Positions 49,401 through 60,963 of a DNA stretch of 64,000 nt are shown here, one piece after another. The notes under the pieces were generated by a model. The model was given only the letters and a program-made list of their open reading frames with translations. It had not been told where the DNA came from and made no database searches. The stretch's first letter is position 1; the number at the start of each line of letters is the position of its first letter. Source of the stretch: Beroe ovata (taxonomy: Eukaryota > Ctenophora > Nuda > Beroida > Beroidae); the NCBI GenBank assembly GCA_946803715.1, contig CAMPET010000001.1:250655-314654 (forward strand), written 5' to 3'. A program made the translations under genes and the position numbers.

Positions 49401-52400
49401 TTGCCACGCACAACATTTATAAATCGAACAAAATTTGGGGAAGAGGCGTTATTCGTTGCAAGATATCAGGAAAACGCGCAGGAAAAGCCAATCGAGATAA
49501 GAAATTATGGATGGATTCCCGATAAAAACGTAAAAAGAAATCACGAAAAGTACGTTAGATATGTCCAGCAGATATTCCAATTTTCAGTTTCTGATTTACA
49601 ACTTACCAAGTGGATTGTATTTCTGATTAAACTTGTCAAACCGATGGAACGTGTTCTTATCCTGAAATAGCACGAGATGAGACACTTCTCCAGGAAGACA
49701 TCGTCTCACAACGTTGAAAAGACGGAGATATGTCCTTCAGGGAAGCAGTTTACATCATAATATTCTCGATAGCATTTCGTGTGTTTTCTGAATGCAGTAG
49801 GTAATGCTCAAAATGAAATGAGGTTTCATCTGGAGGTCAAACAGAGTGTCTGAGACATACCGTCACCCTATGTTTGGCTGACGTATGCACAATGTATGAC
49901 GAATATTATGATAAGAAAGGTGAGGTGAATGTAATAAGATGTAGTAGGAAACATTGTGAGGTGTGTGAGTGTATATTTACAATGACGTATATGGAGGGTG
50001 TAGCTTGAGTGTTGTCTCGAGGTGATGTACTCACTGCATGCACGTCCAGACTGTCTGTACTGAGGTCGTACGCGTTCAGGTTCAGTGTGTCGAATACTTC
50101 CTGGGGAAGGGGGGAGGGAGGGAATATTGGAGAATGTCTTGGAGGGGGGAGGGCAAATATATAGGGGAGGATGGGGTTTGCAAAACATTTCAATGGATTG
50201 TTACCCTGGTTATTTAATCAGGTTTTTAGAAAGACTCTATTGGAAAAACCCAAGTTTGAATAACATAGCAGCGCGATAGCAATGGACCGTGCTCTCTCAT
50301 CTTATGGCCGTGGCCGCATTACATGTTTCACTAATTGCTAAGTTCCGATATGTTGGACGCACCTACCACATCCAATTCCCCCACACACATACAGTATACA
50401 CACATATGTTTACTGTCAAGGTACAAGTGAAAGTATGGATATGGGGCACTTGGGAGCCTTTCCACTCCCAACCGATGGGTTTTTTGCATATTATGTTTCA
50501 CAATGTGCATATAACATGTGGTGGCTAGAAGCAAAAAGGGCTAAGGCTCTAAGTATATCCCTTTATTAGCACATTTTGTCCCTGTTTAGCGCATCCTTTA
50601 CTATATTCTATCTGTTTTTAGCATAATACCTACCCCATCTAGGCATAACTTGTTAAAAACGTCCTTAGGTAAAAAGGGGTAATGATGGACTGATGTAGGA
50701 TGGCAAAAATTGAAAACGTTTCGTTTTCCTAACTGGTAAATGAAAGTGATAAATTCCCTCCTTGATTTCGAGAAATTAGAGTGAAACAATGGTCAAAATC
50801 TGATCCACTTGACAAATCCAAGTGATCAAGCTATAATTTAGTCAGGTAATTATACCTGGAGCGTCATTAGTGTCCCATCACTGGTTTGATGGACCACTTC
50901 ATCAGGATGTTTCTTCAGTTTCTTCTTGATAAACCGGAGTAGATGTTTCTGATTGAAGCAGGAGGAGCAGTGAATGTGAGTGTCGACCTGGGGAGGATTG
51001 CGGGGGTGAGAAAACACGAGCAACTTCCTTAGCAACCGCCATGGCAACAAACATAGCAACCGCTGAATCAACCCTTAAAACTGCTTCAGAAATAGACATG
51101 ATCTAAAGAAACTATTTGAGCAACGACGAATTGCATCCAAATCCTCCGTTTAAACCACTCCCTAGCAATTATCTAATCCACCTTATTAATTAATTTATTA
51201 TTTATCCCACCTTTCGAACGTTATAGAAATCACGGTGAGGGACAGCTTTCTGAGCGGCAGTCTCATTTTGTTCATTGAGCAGAATGTGAAGGTTAAACTT
51301 AGACTCGAGGTAGCATAGCCGCTTGAAACAGAACGTCTTCCTGGGAAAGTAAGACGGGTTAGGTATTTGTGTCCGGCGTCTTATCGGTGAAAGCCGAAAA
51401 GACGTCAACTCGTATCTTGCATTATCGGTACAGAACGTCACTTGCTTGGTGGTTGCTATAGTTACAGGCGTGGTTGCTGAGAGTTGTGACACTACTATAC
51501 ACTTGTCAGTGTATGAGGGTGATTAGTGTGACGCATGTCAGTAATTGTGTGAGTGTGCGTGATGCTTCTACTATTATGCGGTTATTACAGCAGCGAATAC
51601 ATATATTCTGTCTTCTCTACGGAAACCGTCAAACGTCATCAATGTGATGATATCAATCCTGACGACATTTCCTGGTCATATTCTGGAAGCAACTCTATGT
51701 TAAATTGTACTGCTATTTTTAGCAACGGCCAATAACAACATTGAGTAGGCTGTTAACAGTCCTTACAATGACGATGACATATCTTACTAACTCGATATTA
51801 CGTTCCCGTCCGTGAATGAAGATTGAAGAGAATGAACTTCATGAATTATATTCCGATAAATGAATAACTGGTGAGATTGGTTTCAAGTCATTTTCAAGTA
51901 CTTATCGAAATTGGTAAGAAACAATAGGTTTTGTGTTGGGAAGAGTGGAGTAATGACGTTGCTTGTGTGTGTGTGTACGTGATGAAGGGTACTAAGTATT
52001 CAATACTCCCAATACTATAAGTGCTATAAGTATTCAATACTCAAGTAGGTTAGACAATAGAGATCTACTTCAACAATGGATATATTATTATGAGGGGTGG
52101 TGGATACGAAATGTCGAAATAGCTGTGGGTAGTGGGTACATTTCCAATAAGAGGTAGGGAATTGCATCAAGTATACGAATTGTGAGTGTCATTCATAAAG
52201 AAGAAGATACCACATTCATAACCGACGAAATGGAGAACTACGATAAATTGAATTTGTACCACCCTAGTCCCTATCACACCCTCGAATCACGCACCGGGAA
52301 TCACGCAGGAAAATCACACATGTCTATACTCACACTGGACCGTGAGCTGCTAGCGCCAGGACGACATTGTAATCCTTGATAAAACTCCTCAGATTAGACC

Positions 52401-53112
52401 TCAATCGGTACAATGGTTCTTCCTTCTGTTCAAACTGTGACTCGTTCTTGTACACCTGCAGATAGTCATGTGACTTGTAAAGTATGAGCTGGTTTGATGG
52501 AGGAGCAACATTGTTAGCAAGGAGTAAAGTTTCACAAAATGTCACCATGTCAGTACATTTTGTATCGATCTGTTTAGCTCAACCGAAGCTTTGATAAGAC
52601 AGCATAATGTTGGGAATAGAGTGCACGTTTTCATATCACGTGACAGCGAGACGAGCCAATGATAATTCCGATAAAAACCAATGAAAATCGAGAATCAATG
52701 TCACGTGATTCATCACAATTATTACCGAGAATATTCCCTGTTCCAGATGGATAAAGTAGTTGAGATCCTCAAGAACCTGACAGTTAAACGGTTCGTAGAT
52801 GTCGGAGTACTCATTACCTCCTTGACCTTTGGGAGGGGAAGGAGAGAGGAATTAGAATGGGATTGGGAGAGCGCAGAAAAATACCCGCTTGGTGTTTCAT
52901 GAAATTGTGTTAGACGAGAATGTTGATGTTAGTCACGGATTCTGAGAGCAGAATGCCGTGACAGATGCATTGTTTGGAGAAAAGATGAGTATTGAATTGG
53001 AATAAGAGTGAGTGGTCTCTCTCTCTCTCTCTCTCTCTCAGAGGGAGGGGCACGAGTGAGAGAGAGGGATGATTACAGGATGATCTCGGTATGATCCATG
53101 ATTTACAATATT

Positions 53113-53146
<34 letters not shown>

Positions 53147-55176
53147 TTAGTACAACCAAGTATACAATATACATGCTTATCATCTGTTATAATTCTTAGA
53201 AATCAGATACACTGATATACATGATGTAACATTTGCATGATGAGAACAAACAACAATTACATGCAACAATTGGCAAAAGGCAAGCAGCGAATGAGAGCAA
53301 AAAAACAAAATTAGTTTTTTTTCATGGGATAATCGTCCAGGGCTTGTCTATTATTGGCTGGGAATGAAATCTAGCTTCTTGATCTTATCCTGTCAAAACG
53401 ATATCCTGTCAGATATCCTGTCAAAACGAGCTTATGAAATAAAACCTGCTATGGCAGCTGTAGGAATTCCACTTTCGAACATAAGGATAAACCGTGCACA
53501 AAACAAAAACCAAGCACACCAATCGACGAAACTTTGCAAAAACCATTGCCTCCTTGCGATAGCATATAGAATGAAACTCGTAAGTAGCTTACAGCTCACT
53601 TCGTATGGGGTTGGTGAGTTAAAACGGTGATGTTTGTGGTTTGAAAAACCGGCGATGATGGGAAGAAAAACAGTGGCAGTGATCGGCAGAAAACGGCGAA
53701 TATCGGCAGTTAAAACCGGCGAGGACAGGCGGGCGGGGGGAGTGTGACGGGCGATGATCGCTGCTTACCTTCGTGTCCCGCTGGGGGGACTCTCAGCTTA
53801 CCGTAGTCCAAGTTGTAGGATAACTGGTTACCGTTATGCTGCACTACTAGAGATATTACTGGGTAAAGTGTGCACTAGAGGGAGGGAATAAGGGGACGTG
53901 GGGAATAGGGAATTAGGGAATGGGGAATGAGTGGAAACTAGGGAATGTAGTCCAAGTTGTAGGATAACTGGTTACCGTTATGCTGCACTACTAGAGATAT
54001 TACTGGGTAAAGTGTGCACTAGAGGGAGGGGACGTGGGGAATAGGGAGAGAGAAAGAGAGTGATAGCTATGCTATAATTCAGAAGATATGAGGAACTTGC
54101 ACGATTGGATTTTGTCCTGTTCATACAGGCAATAGTTCGGAGATGCTCATTGCTCAGTAATTGCGATTTTCATAATTCTACGAAGTGTACATTCAAAGCT
54201 CCCTCATTCATGATATAGCAGTCAGTTACACTATCATAGATCAGAAGGAAGCCCAATGAAAGAAATGCTAGAAACCCGCGAAAACCCCAACTTTTCCCGA
54301 CAAACCGACCGGGCTTAGACGGCATCTTGAGTGACGGGTCGTTCCTCTTTGGCCCGTAATTTCCCTCGAGATGACGCTTGGTGGTGGAATTCAGCCTCTG
54401 TTGGCCCATTTCTGTGTATTTTTGTCGGAGTTGTAGCGATTGCACAAGAAGCGTGGATGCGTCTAGCAGCTCAACGTCACCAACCTGTCAATGTTGGGGA
54501 GCGGGCTGTCACAGCGATATTGACGTTTTTATTGTAATGACGTTTTACAACTTGGCACGTTCCCCTTGGCAACCGTAGGTCACAATTTTACAGTTCCACA
54601 GCAACGATAAACTAGCAGTTATCCTACATGATGAATACTCACGCCGATAAAGTGATGGGGATCATCCCTCTCTCCCTCGATGGACAGTCTCATGAACTGA
54701 ACCTGAATTACATTAACATATTAGACCTGCCAATTACTGTAATCACCCACCAACAAAATAATGATTAGGACCCGCAAATCGGCGCAGGAGTCACTCTTAC
54801 CGGTACCCTCCCATCCCTCATTTATATGGTAAACGAACCGTTACCCGCCAGTCGCCACTGTGTAGCACATTGTATTAATGATACCGTGTAATGATATCGG
54901 CGGGAAGTAATACCAGGCACACTTGCGACTCTACACGTATTGTTCAATGTTCACGGCCGGGGTTTGGGGCCACAGTTATTGAAAAGTACGAGACCACACT
55001 CCACAATGATCGCATTATTCCATATAAGGAATAATGTCTCTCTCTCACCTTCTCCTCAAGCTGCTCTGGCAGATCGACACTCGCTGATCGTGCTAGCCGG
55101 GCAGTTGGGTTGTTCTGCCAGTTGGCTCTCCTCATCCACTTCATGTCCTGGATAGTCGTCTCGCACATGTCCAAAC
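46495..55176 (-). CDS. AMPD: AMP deaminase (first exon not found)
   Basis: Eighteen minus-strand exons chain in phase from 55049-55176 to 46495-46692, giving 724 residues without the start. Intermediate exons include 54310-54484, 52334-52455, 51211-51340, 50856-50987, 48776-48939, 47608-47818, 47342-47479 and 46883-46993. The regulatory N-terminal part is diverged ([17 protein letters not shown]). The catalytic TIM barrel is close to vertebrate AMPD2: [20 protein letters not shown] with zinc-binding His residues, [95 protein letters not shown] and SGFERT. It hydrolyses AMP to IMP and ammonia as part of purine balance and the purine nucleotide cycle. The C-terminus ends [18 protein letters not shown]. 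The start probably lies between 55.2 and 57.3 kb. Confidence 0.95.
47023..47280 (+). repeat. tandem repeat in an AMPD intron
   Basis: Two near-identical units of about 95 bases plus a partial third, each built from shorter GTTGTCATGGTTAC motifs, fill most of the intron between the last-but-two and last-but-one exons. Confidence 0.85.
53017..53144 (+). repeat. CT and GT microsatellites in an AMPD intron
   Basis: A (CT)n run of about eleven units lies at 53017-53038 and a (GT)n run of about fifteen units at 53114-53143, in the same intron. Confidence 0.9.
53802..54030 (-). repeat. direct duplication covering the start of an AMPD exon
   Basis: Positions 53802-53886 and 53945-54030 are almost identical. 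The left copy contains the acceptor and first part of the exon 53769-53846; the right copy has the acceptor and the same codons but lacks the exon's end and donor. The GGGAGGG/GGGGAATAGGG flank is duplicated as well. Confidence 0.85.
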
Positions 55177-57361
55177 CTGAAGAAGAATGTCAACTGTCAA
55201 TATGTCAGAACAGGATCAATATTTCCAGGTACTCTGGTACTGCTATACAGAGTTGGCTTCCCCCAAATCCATGAATAAAGAGCAGATTGAAATACTTCAT
55301 GAATGCTATTTCACAAGATTCTTGAATTAAAAACTAGTTATGAAACCAAAGCTACCATTTCGTTATTACCTCGAGGCATATCAGTGAGAGGAAAGGGGGG
55401 GACACTTCACGAATCACATACAATACTATTATTGTCTTCACGTCAGAGAGCTAGGATATATAGCGAGAAGTATGAATGTTGCTGGGTACTATTTGACGGA
55501 ATATGTCTCTCAGACTGAAGTAACGAAATAAATCGTGTACAACTATTTAGTACCAACTGAGACACTGCAACACTAAATAAGATGTGACTATTCAGTTATG
55601 CTGACTGAGGTATGGGCAACATTACTGCAGATACATTGTGACAGTAGTGAAGGGAATGTCTATTGAGTGCTGTAATATACCAGTACTGACATACCAGTAC
55701 TGACATAGGTACTGACACAATGAAATTACTGACAGAGACAGTAGGCACCAGAGCTACATGGCATTCGATTCTTTGGCCTCCTATCGCATCATATAAAAAG
55801 AGCGTGTCATGCTTCATTATACAAAAGGGTAGGAATTATAAACTATTAAATCTACATAATACGCGTCCAACACAGGCACGATTTAACCAACAATTAAACC
55901 GAAGATCAGAGGCTTTATTAGAGTAACGAATTCGTATCTCCAGTCGGTGTATATATAGTGAGCCCATAGTACCGATGATAATACCCAAAAATCTGACGGA
56001 AGCGTATTTTTAGAAACTATTACATCTGTTGATCGCGTCGTTATACGTAAATGCTAAATTTGAAAAAGCTTTTTCCGATATAAGCAGGATTGTGGCAGGC
56101 GCCACATTTTGGGCTTTTTCTCGGAAAAAACAACAACTCTCCATCGGACCATCGATCTGTGCTATATTAGACTGATGAAGAAAAAACTTGCTAACTTGGT
56201 TGAATAGTACAAGTAAAGGTCGACGTTGTTGTACTCTGTATGAGTGATGTAGGCTTCCAGTACATGAGATTGCCGCTCGAACACACCTTGGCGTGTACAA
56301 GATACACTGATTCTAGGCGCATTGTCACAAGAAGATACATTGATTCGAATGCAATAACTCGAGCAATACACCCATAGTGCTACTCCTACTGTGGCTTATG
56401 CAACGTGCTCACGTGATCTCAGTAACACGTGTAACCCAAGGACACGTGACAAGCAGTTTACAATAGAGTTATGACCCATACTACTGCTAGCAAGAGCGAT
56501 TATACCATAATATAGTAGTGTTTGTCATTCTTTTGCTGCAGATAAGAACTCAGTTTTCTCATAGAAGACATGAGTGAGGTTTATTAGTTCAAGAATAATT
56601 ATGCTTTTATGAATATGATGGTTCAACCATGATGAGTCTGGCTCTATGTGTCAATAAATATGGATCCAACAACAAAATCTTCAACGAGTTAGGTTTCCAG
56701 AACCTAGGTTTCATATGATATCATGATAAATATATGCCCTACTTATGCTCCTATGGTTTTGACAAATATATACAAATCAGATCGCGTACAATATACATGG
56801 TTCTTTCATTCCCGGTGTAAGACAATCGAAAGCAACTGCGCGAGTAATGCAATGAGAGCACTGAGTGTAATCCAGCAGAATTATTGAAGAAATATGAAGA
56901 ATGGAAGAGAATGACGTTGCATATGTCGTCTCCTTTATATAGACGAGATATGTGTATGTTAATAAGTGTTCAAATTATTGACTGCAGGTTCTAGACCTAA
57001 AAACTCTTTCAGTAATTACCAACGACTGCTGTAGAAGGACTCGTCCTCATTCAAATAGAGAGAAAGAGAGAGAAATGCAAAACATATGAGAGAATAGAGG
57101 AAATCCTCGTATAATCCAAGGCTGCTTCTTGCAATGATCCAAGCATATATATATACACACTCTAGTGTGCTTCTTAAAGAGAGCACAATCTGCAGAAAGT
57201 CATTAGTGAAGCCCTGGATTGCTATTATAGTATAAATCGTGGCTAGTGTCTAGAAAGCTACTTCTCATATTAAGTTGGTAAGTATCTTTCGAAAGAGCAT
57301 GCCTTTATTCCAAAACTGATGGTCAATAATACCTCTTCTTAACATTTTGCAAAATTGACAA
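55177..57361. other. AMPD upstream region
   Basis: No coding exon was recognised in 2.2 kb. It should hold the AMPD first exon and promoter and the 3' flank of the next gene. A cluster of CACGTG motifs lies at 56410-56450 and an AT-rich dinucleotide run near 57150. Short open stretches here have no splice or homology support. Confidence 0.5.
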
Positions 57362-58215
57362 TTAGAAGTTCACATCCACACATTTATAAAACCACAAAGC
57401 AAATTGTACCAGAGCAATTATAGAAGGGCTGTACTTCACACCGCTCATGCGCCCATTACCCTGGTTGTTTATGGCAGTGGGAGAGTCCGGAACAAAGGGG
57501 GAAATCTGAAGACTCCCATCGGTCATATCTTCAGGGGAGGGGAATAAGGTGAGGGAGGGAGATATAACTTCATTACCAGGACATAATGAGAATGAAGATT
57601 CCGGAAAGAACTCAGGGATTGAAATTCTTCTGTTTGAAACTAATGAGGCAGGCAGCTGAAATTCATCAAAATCAAGTGTGCTTGGCACACGTTTTGAAAT
57701 GCTGGAGCCAGTTTTAGAGCCATTTGCTTTGCATTCTTTTTGTCCTGCACTGATATCTGTTTCTTCATCAGTAAAACAACCAATGAAGTATAAATTTAGG
57801 GGGTTCAATTGATAAATCAAATTACTCACCAATATGGCAGTGATCTTTATGAGTTGTGCTGGTGATACTTGCATCATCAGAAAAGTCTTCTTCATTGTCA
57901 GTGATGTGTGATTGGAATGCAATATTTACATCAGCTAACTCAGCGTGTGCTACCTGGCGAGAAGAGGGACTATAATTTCCTTATCACCTTCTATTGTACC
58001 TATAACTAATATTATTCATCAAAGAAATCTGTCCATACCTTTCCAGCAAAGTTTTCAAATATTTCACTAGGTGTCTTCAAAGGAGAATCTGGGACAGACA
58101 GATGGATACCACGGTCATCACTTGACATACTGACTGTTCTCCTATCACTTGAAATACTCACTGATCTCTTATCAGATAACTTATCACCATTCATAGGTTT
58201 TTTGTTCATGGACAT
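57362..58215 (-). CDS. unknown 233-residue protein with hydrophobic C-terminus
   Basis: Three exons chain in phase: 58039-58215, 57830-57953 and 57362-57762. The N-terminal third is basic and Ser/Asp-rich with a duplicated heptad-like pattern (KRSVSISSD, RRTVSMSSD). LKTPSEIFENFAGK follows, then acidic TDNEEDFSDDASITS and a Ser/Pro-rich middle (PSLTFDEF is not present here; the motif is STLDFDEFQLP). The last 22 residues, from SPSIIALVQFALWFYKCV, are hydrophobic and could be a tail anchor. I do not recognise the family. The ATG at 58215 is followed at once by MNKKPMNG. Repeated SPxxP-like and S-rich motifs suggest phosphorylation, but that is inference. Confidence 0.6.
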
Positions 58216-58538
58216 AATGAGTTAGGTACCTAAAACTGATATATATTGAATCAAAATGATCAAAGAAATAAGGATGAACATAATTTCAGGGGAAATTACA
58301 ACTATGAAAAAGAAAACTTTTGCCTTCAAACATGCACTTAAGGCACATTTGAATCTCAGGTGATTCATTGCTGAAAATTTGGCTATAGATAATCAAAATG
58401 AATTGCTCATAGCATAGATTTAATCTATAGTCATTCATATATCCTGAAAATGTATATCTCGCTTCTTTTGTCTCATTCATTTTTCATGCATTCATTTTAA
58501 TCGGGCTAAAAGTCAAACACAGCTTTATAGAACAGAAT

Positions 58539-59480
58539 GCTTCAGATGATTGAACATTGAAGACAGTGATACAAAGTCAATTGAATCAAACCCACACACT
58601 TTTTCACCACAAATCTACTGTTTCAAGACTGAAGACAGTTTCAAGACTGAAGACATTATGGTCTCTTCTTCACTTCTTCAGGCCCTCGCTTCTCAAATTT
58701 GATTGTAATAAGTAGTGTTGATAAGTTTATAGAACATGACTTGTAGGATTTCACCCTACCCTTGCTGGCGGGATTTTATCCCTGGCAAAGGGCGGATTGA
58801 AAATCGCGCGCACCGACGGTAGGGCAAAATCCTACAATAGTGGAACAGAATGATTTTGAAAAAAGATAGACTCAACAAAATATTCAATGCTAATTTTGAA
58901 AACAAAAAATATAATTCACTCTCTATCCTAAATCGATGATTAAGTTTCGCGCGCGGCGCAAACACATCCTCAGACAAAATTCTTGGAAGGGTCTATCATT
59001 TGCATTGCAATCGAAAACAACAGCCTTGTCTACTGTCGATCGATGATAGATTATGATAAACCTGACCCTGTCATGTCGAGAATTTCGCGTTCGCGCGCGC
59101 GCAAACTAAGAACTTATCCTTATCTTTACGCGGCTTGAAGTTACATTCATGATGCACGTTCAGGGAGTGACCTAACAATCTAACATTGCATTGCATTGCT
59201 GATGCTATCTTTATCTGTCCACTTGCACTTTTTCTCCCGTTTCGGCCTTCGATGAAGGCGCGCGCGCGCCGCGCGNTTCACCACAAATCTACTGACAGTT
59301 TCAAGACGTTATAGTCTCTTCTTCAGGCCCTCACTTCTCAAATTTGATTGTAATAGGTAGTGTTGATAAGTTTATAGAACAGAATGATTTTGAAAAAAGA
59401 TAGACTCAACAAAATATTCAGTGCGAATTTTGAAAACAAAAAATATATTAATAATTTACTCTTTATCCTAAATCGGCGCC
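58539..59480 (+). repeat. two dispersed repeat copies flanking a single n
   Basis: The unit beginning TTCACCACAAATCTACTG at 58601 and again at 59276 continues through CTTCTTCAGGCCCTC and TAGTGTTGATAAGTTT. The first copy is interrupted by the inverted-repeat element at 58741-58837; both then share AACAGAATGATTTTGAAAAA and further sequence. The n at 59275 immediately precedes the second copy. Insertion of the small element into one copy dates it as younger than the duplication or haplotype split. Confidence 0.75.
58741..58837. mobile_element. 97-base deleted MITE-like element
   Basis: Termini TTGTAGGATTTCACCCTACC and GGTAGGGCAAAATCCTACAA are inverted. The interior matches the reverse complement of parts of the 45587-45802 element, with the middle deleted. 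Confidence 0.85.
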
Positions 59481-59600
59481 AACACATCTTCAAACAAAAT
59501 TCTTGATCATTGATAGCGGATAGAGTCTATTATTTGCATTGATCGAAAACAGCAGCCACTATCCTGTCTACTGTCGATCGATGATAGACCTGACCCTGTT

Positions 59601-59713
59601 TGCCGGATGTTATCTGTCCACTGTTTTTTGCGCGCGCGCCTTCATCGAAGGCCGAAACAGGCCATCGATTCGATGAAGGCGCGCAAGAAACAGTGGACAG
59701 ATAACATCCGGCA
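59601..59713. repeat. 113-base near-perfect palindrome
   Basis: The left arm TGCCGGATGTTATCTGTCCA continues through CTGTTTTTTGCGCGC and CCTTCATCGA. The right arm is its reverse complement, ending TGGACAGATAACATCCGGCA. The arms are about 50 bases around a short centre. The arm sequence also occurs singly at 11901-11926. A cruciform-prone foldback element is the simplest reading. Confidence 0.85.
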
Positions 59714-60963
59714 AATCCGGCAAAACCCTATCATGTCGAGAATTTTGCGTTCGCGCGCGCGGCGCAAACTGATAACTTATCCTTCGATCTTCGCGACCCT
59801 AATCTTGCATTTTTTCTCCCGTGCGCCGCGCGCGCGAGAACAGAGAAACAGTGAACAGATAGCAAGAGCATGAACAACTCAACAACGCTGGTCCATTTTT
59901 GATGTTAAACGAAATTCATGATGCGATGCCAGAGTCATGTCACATTCTACTTGAATTACATGCACAATAACATCAAGTTCAACAAAATATTGATTAACTT
60001 CAATATATTTACCAACGCAATGCTCATTTTCAATTCTAAAATTGACAATGACAGTCGTATTGGATTTGGAGAATGAAATGTATGAATATATGATACAACA
60101 GCGGTAATTATAACTTGAAATAAAAGTAAGCACTCCATAGCTCAATGATGTGTAAAAAGTTTGGCGCATTGCTCTATAAAATACAAAATAAAACCGAAAC
60201 ATGACCGATTACTATTCAGACAATCACAAAGCAAAGAAACTGTCCAAAATTGTCATACAATTTGGTACATCCATTCATCAGGACTTCATCTTTTTTGCCA
60301 AAAAACACTTCCGAATCACTTCCACATTCCACGATAAGTGATTGTGAATCCCAAAAACTATTTAATATGTCGTGATCGACAATTCATTCAAAAATCTCCA
60401 AGACTTACAATTACAATTACATGGACTCGGAGAATGGCAGTCTCATTTTAGCGAATAATAATATCCCAGACTCAAATACATGATCCGAACAACTACCAAG
60501 TACATGATCCTCTCAAAAAATTGACATTGGCGAGAGTAAAAAATAAAATAATGAATCTCATTATTCATTAATCCTTTGCTCGACAAAAAGTTTTAAAAAC
60601 GTCAAATTTCGCTAAGTGTAAGATTTTTCGTTCTATGAATGGGTGTTCCAAGGATCAGAGTTTTGTAAGCGATCAAATATTTAATAAAGGTGAGATTGAA
60701 GAAATGATCATGATAGATGATGAGAGTTATCATTGAATGTGGAAAGTTCTGTTTACATTTTAAACAATCATCATGTAACTTTGATTTTATCGAACGAAAT
60801 GAGGGTCTCAGGAAAATAAGTTTAAGCACGTTACTCACCACTTTTAGCACGTGGAATCGCTAACATCACACTTCATACTTATATACACGTGACGTGGCAC
60901 GTGCCACCATTGAGTCACGTGAAACTCATCATTAAGCTATTTCATCACGTGACTAATTTCTAC

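Larger units (their letters stand above)
58216..60963. other. repeat cluster between the unknown gene and the CBL-like gene
   Basis: No gene was recognised. The left half is a nest of repeats: dispersed repeat copies at 58539-58735 and 59276-59480, an inverted-repeat element at 58741-58837, GCGCGC foldback arms (58950-59270 and 59745-59840) and a long palindrome (59601-59713). The right part (59900-60880) is AT-rich without visible features, ending in a CACGTG cluster. Confidence 0.6.
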
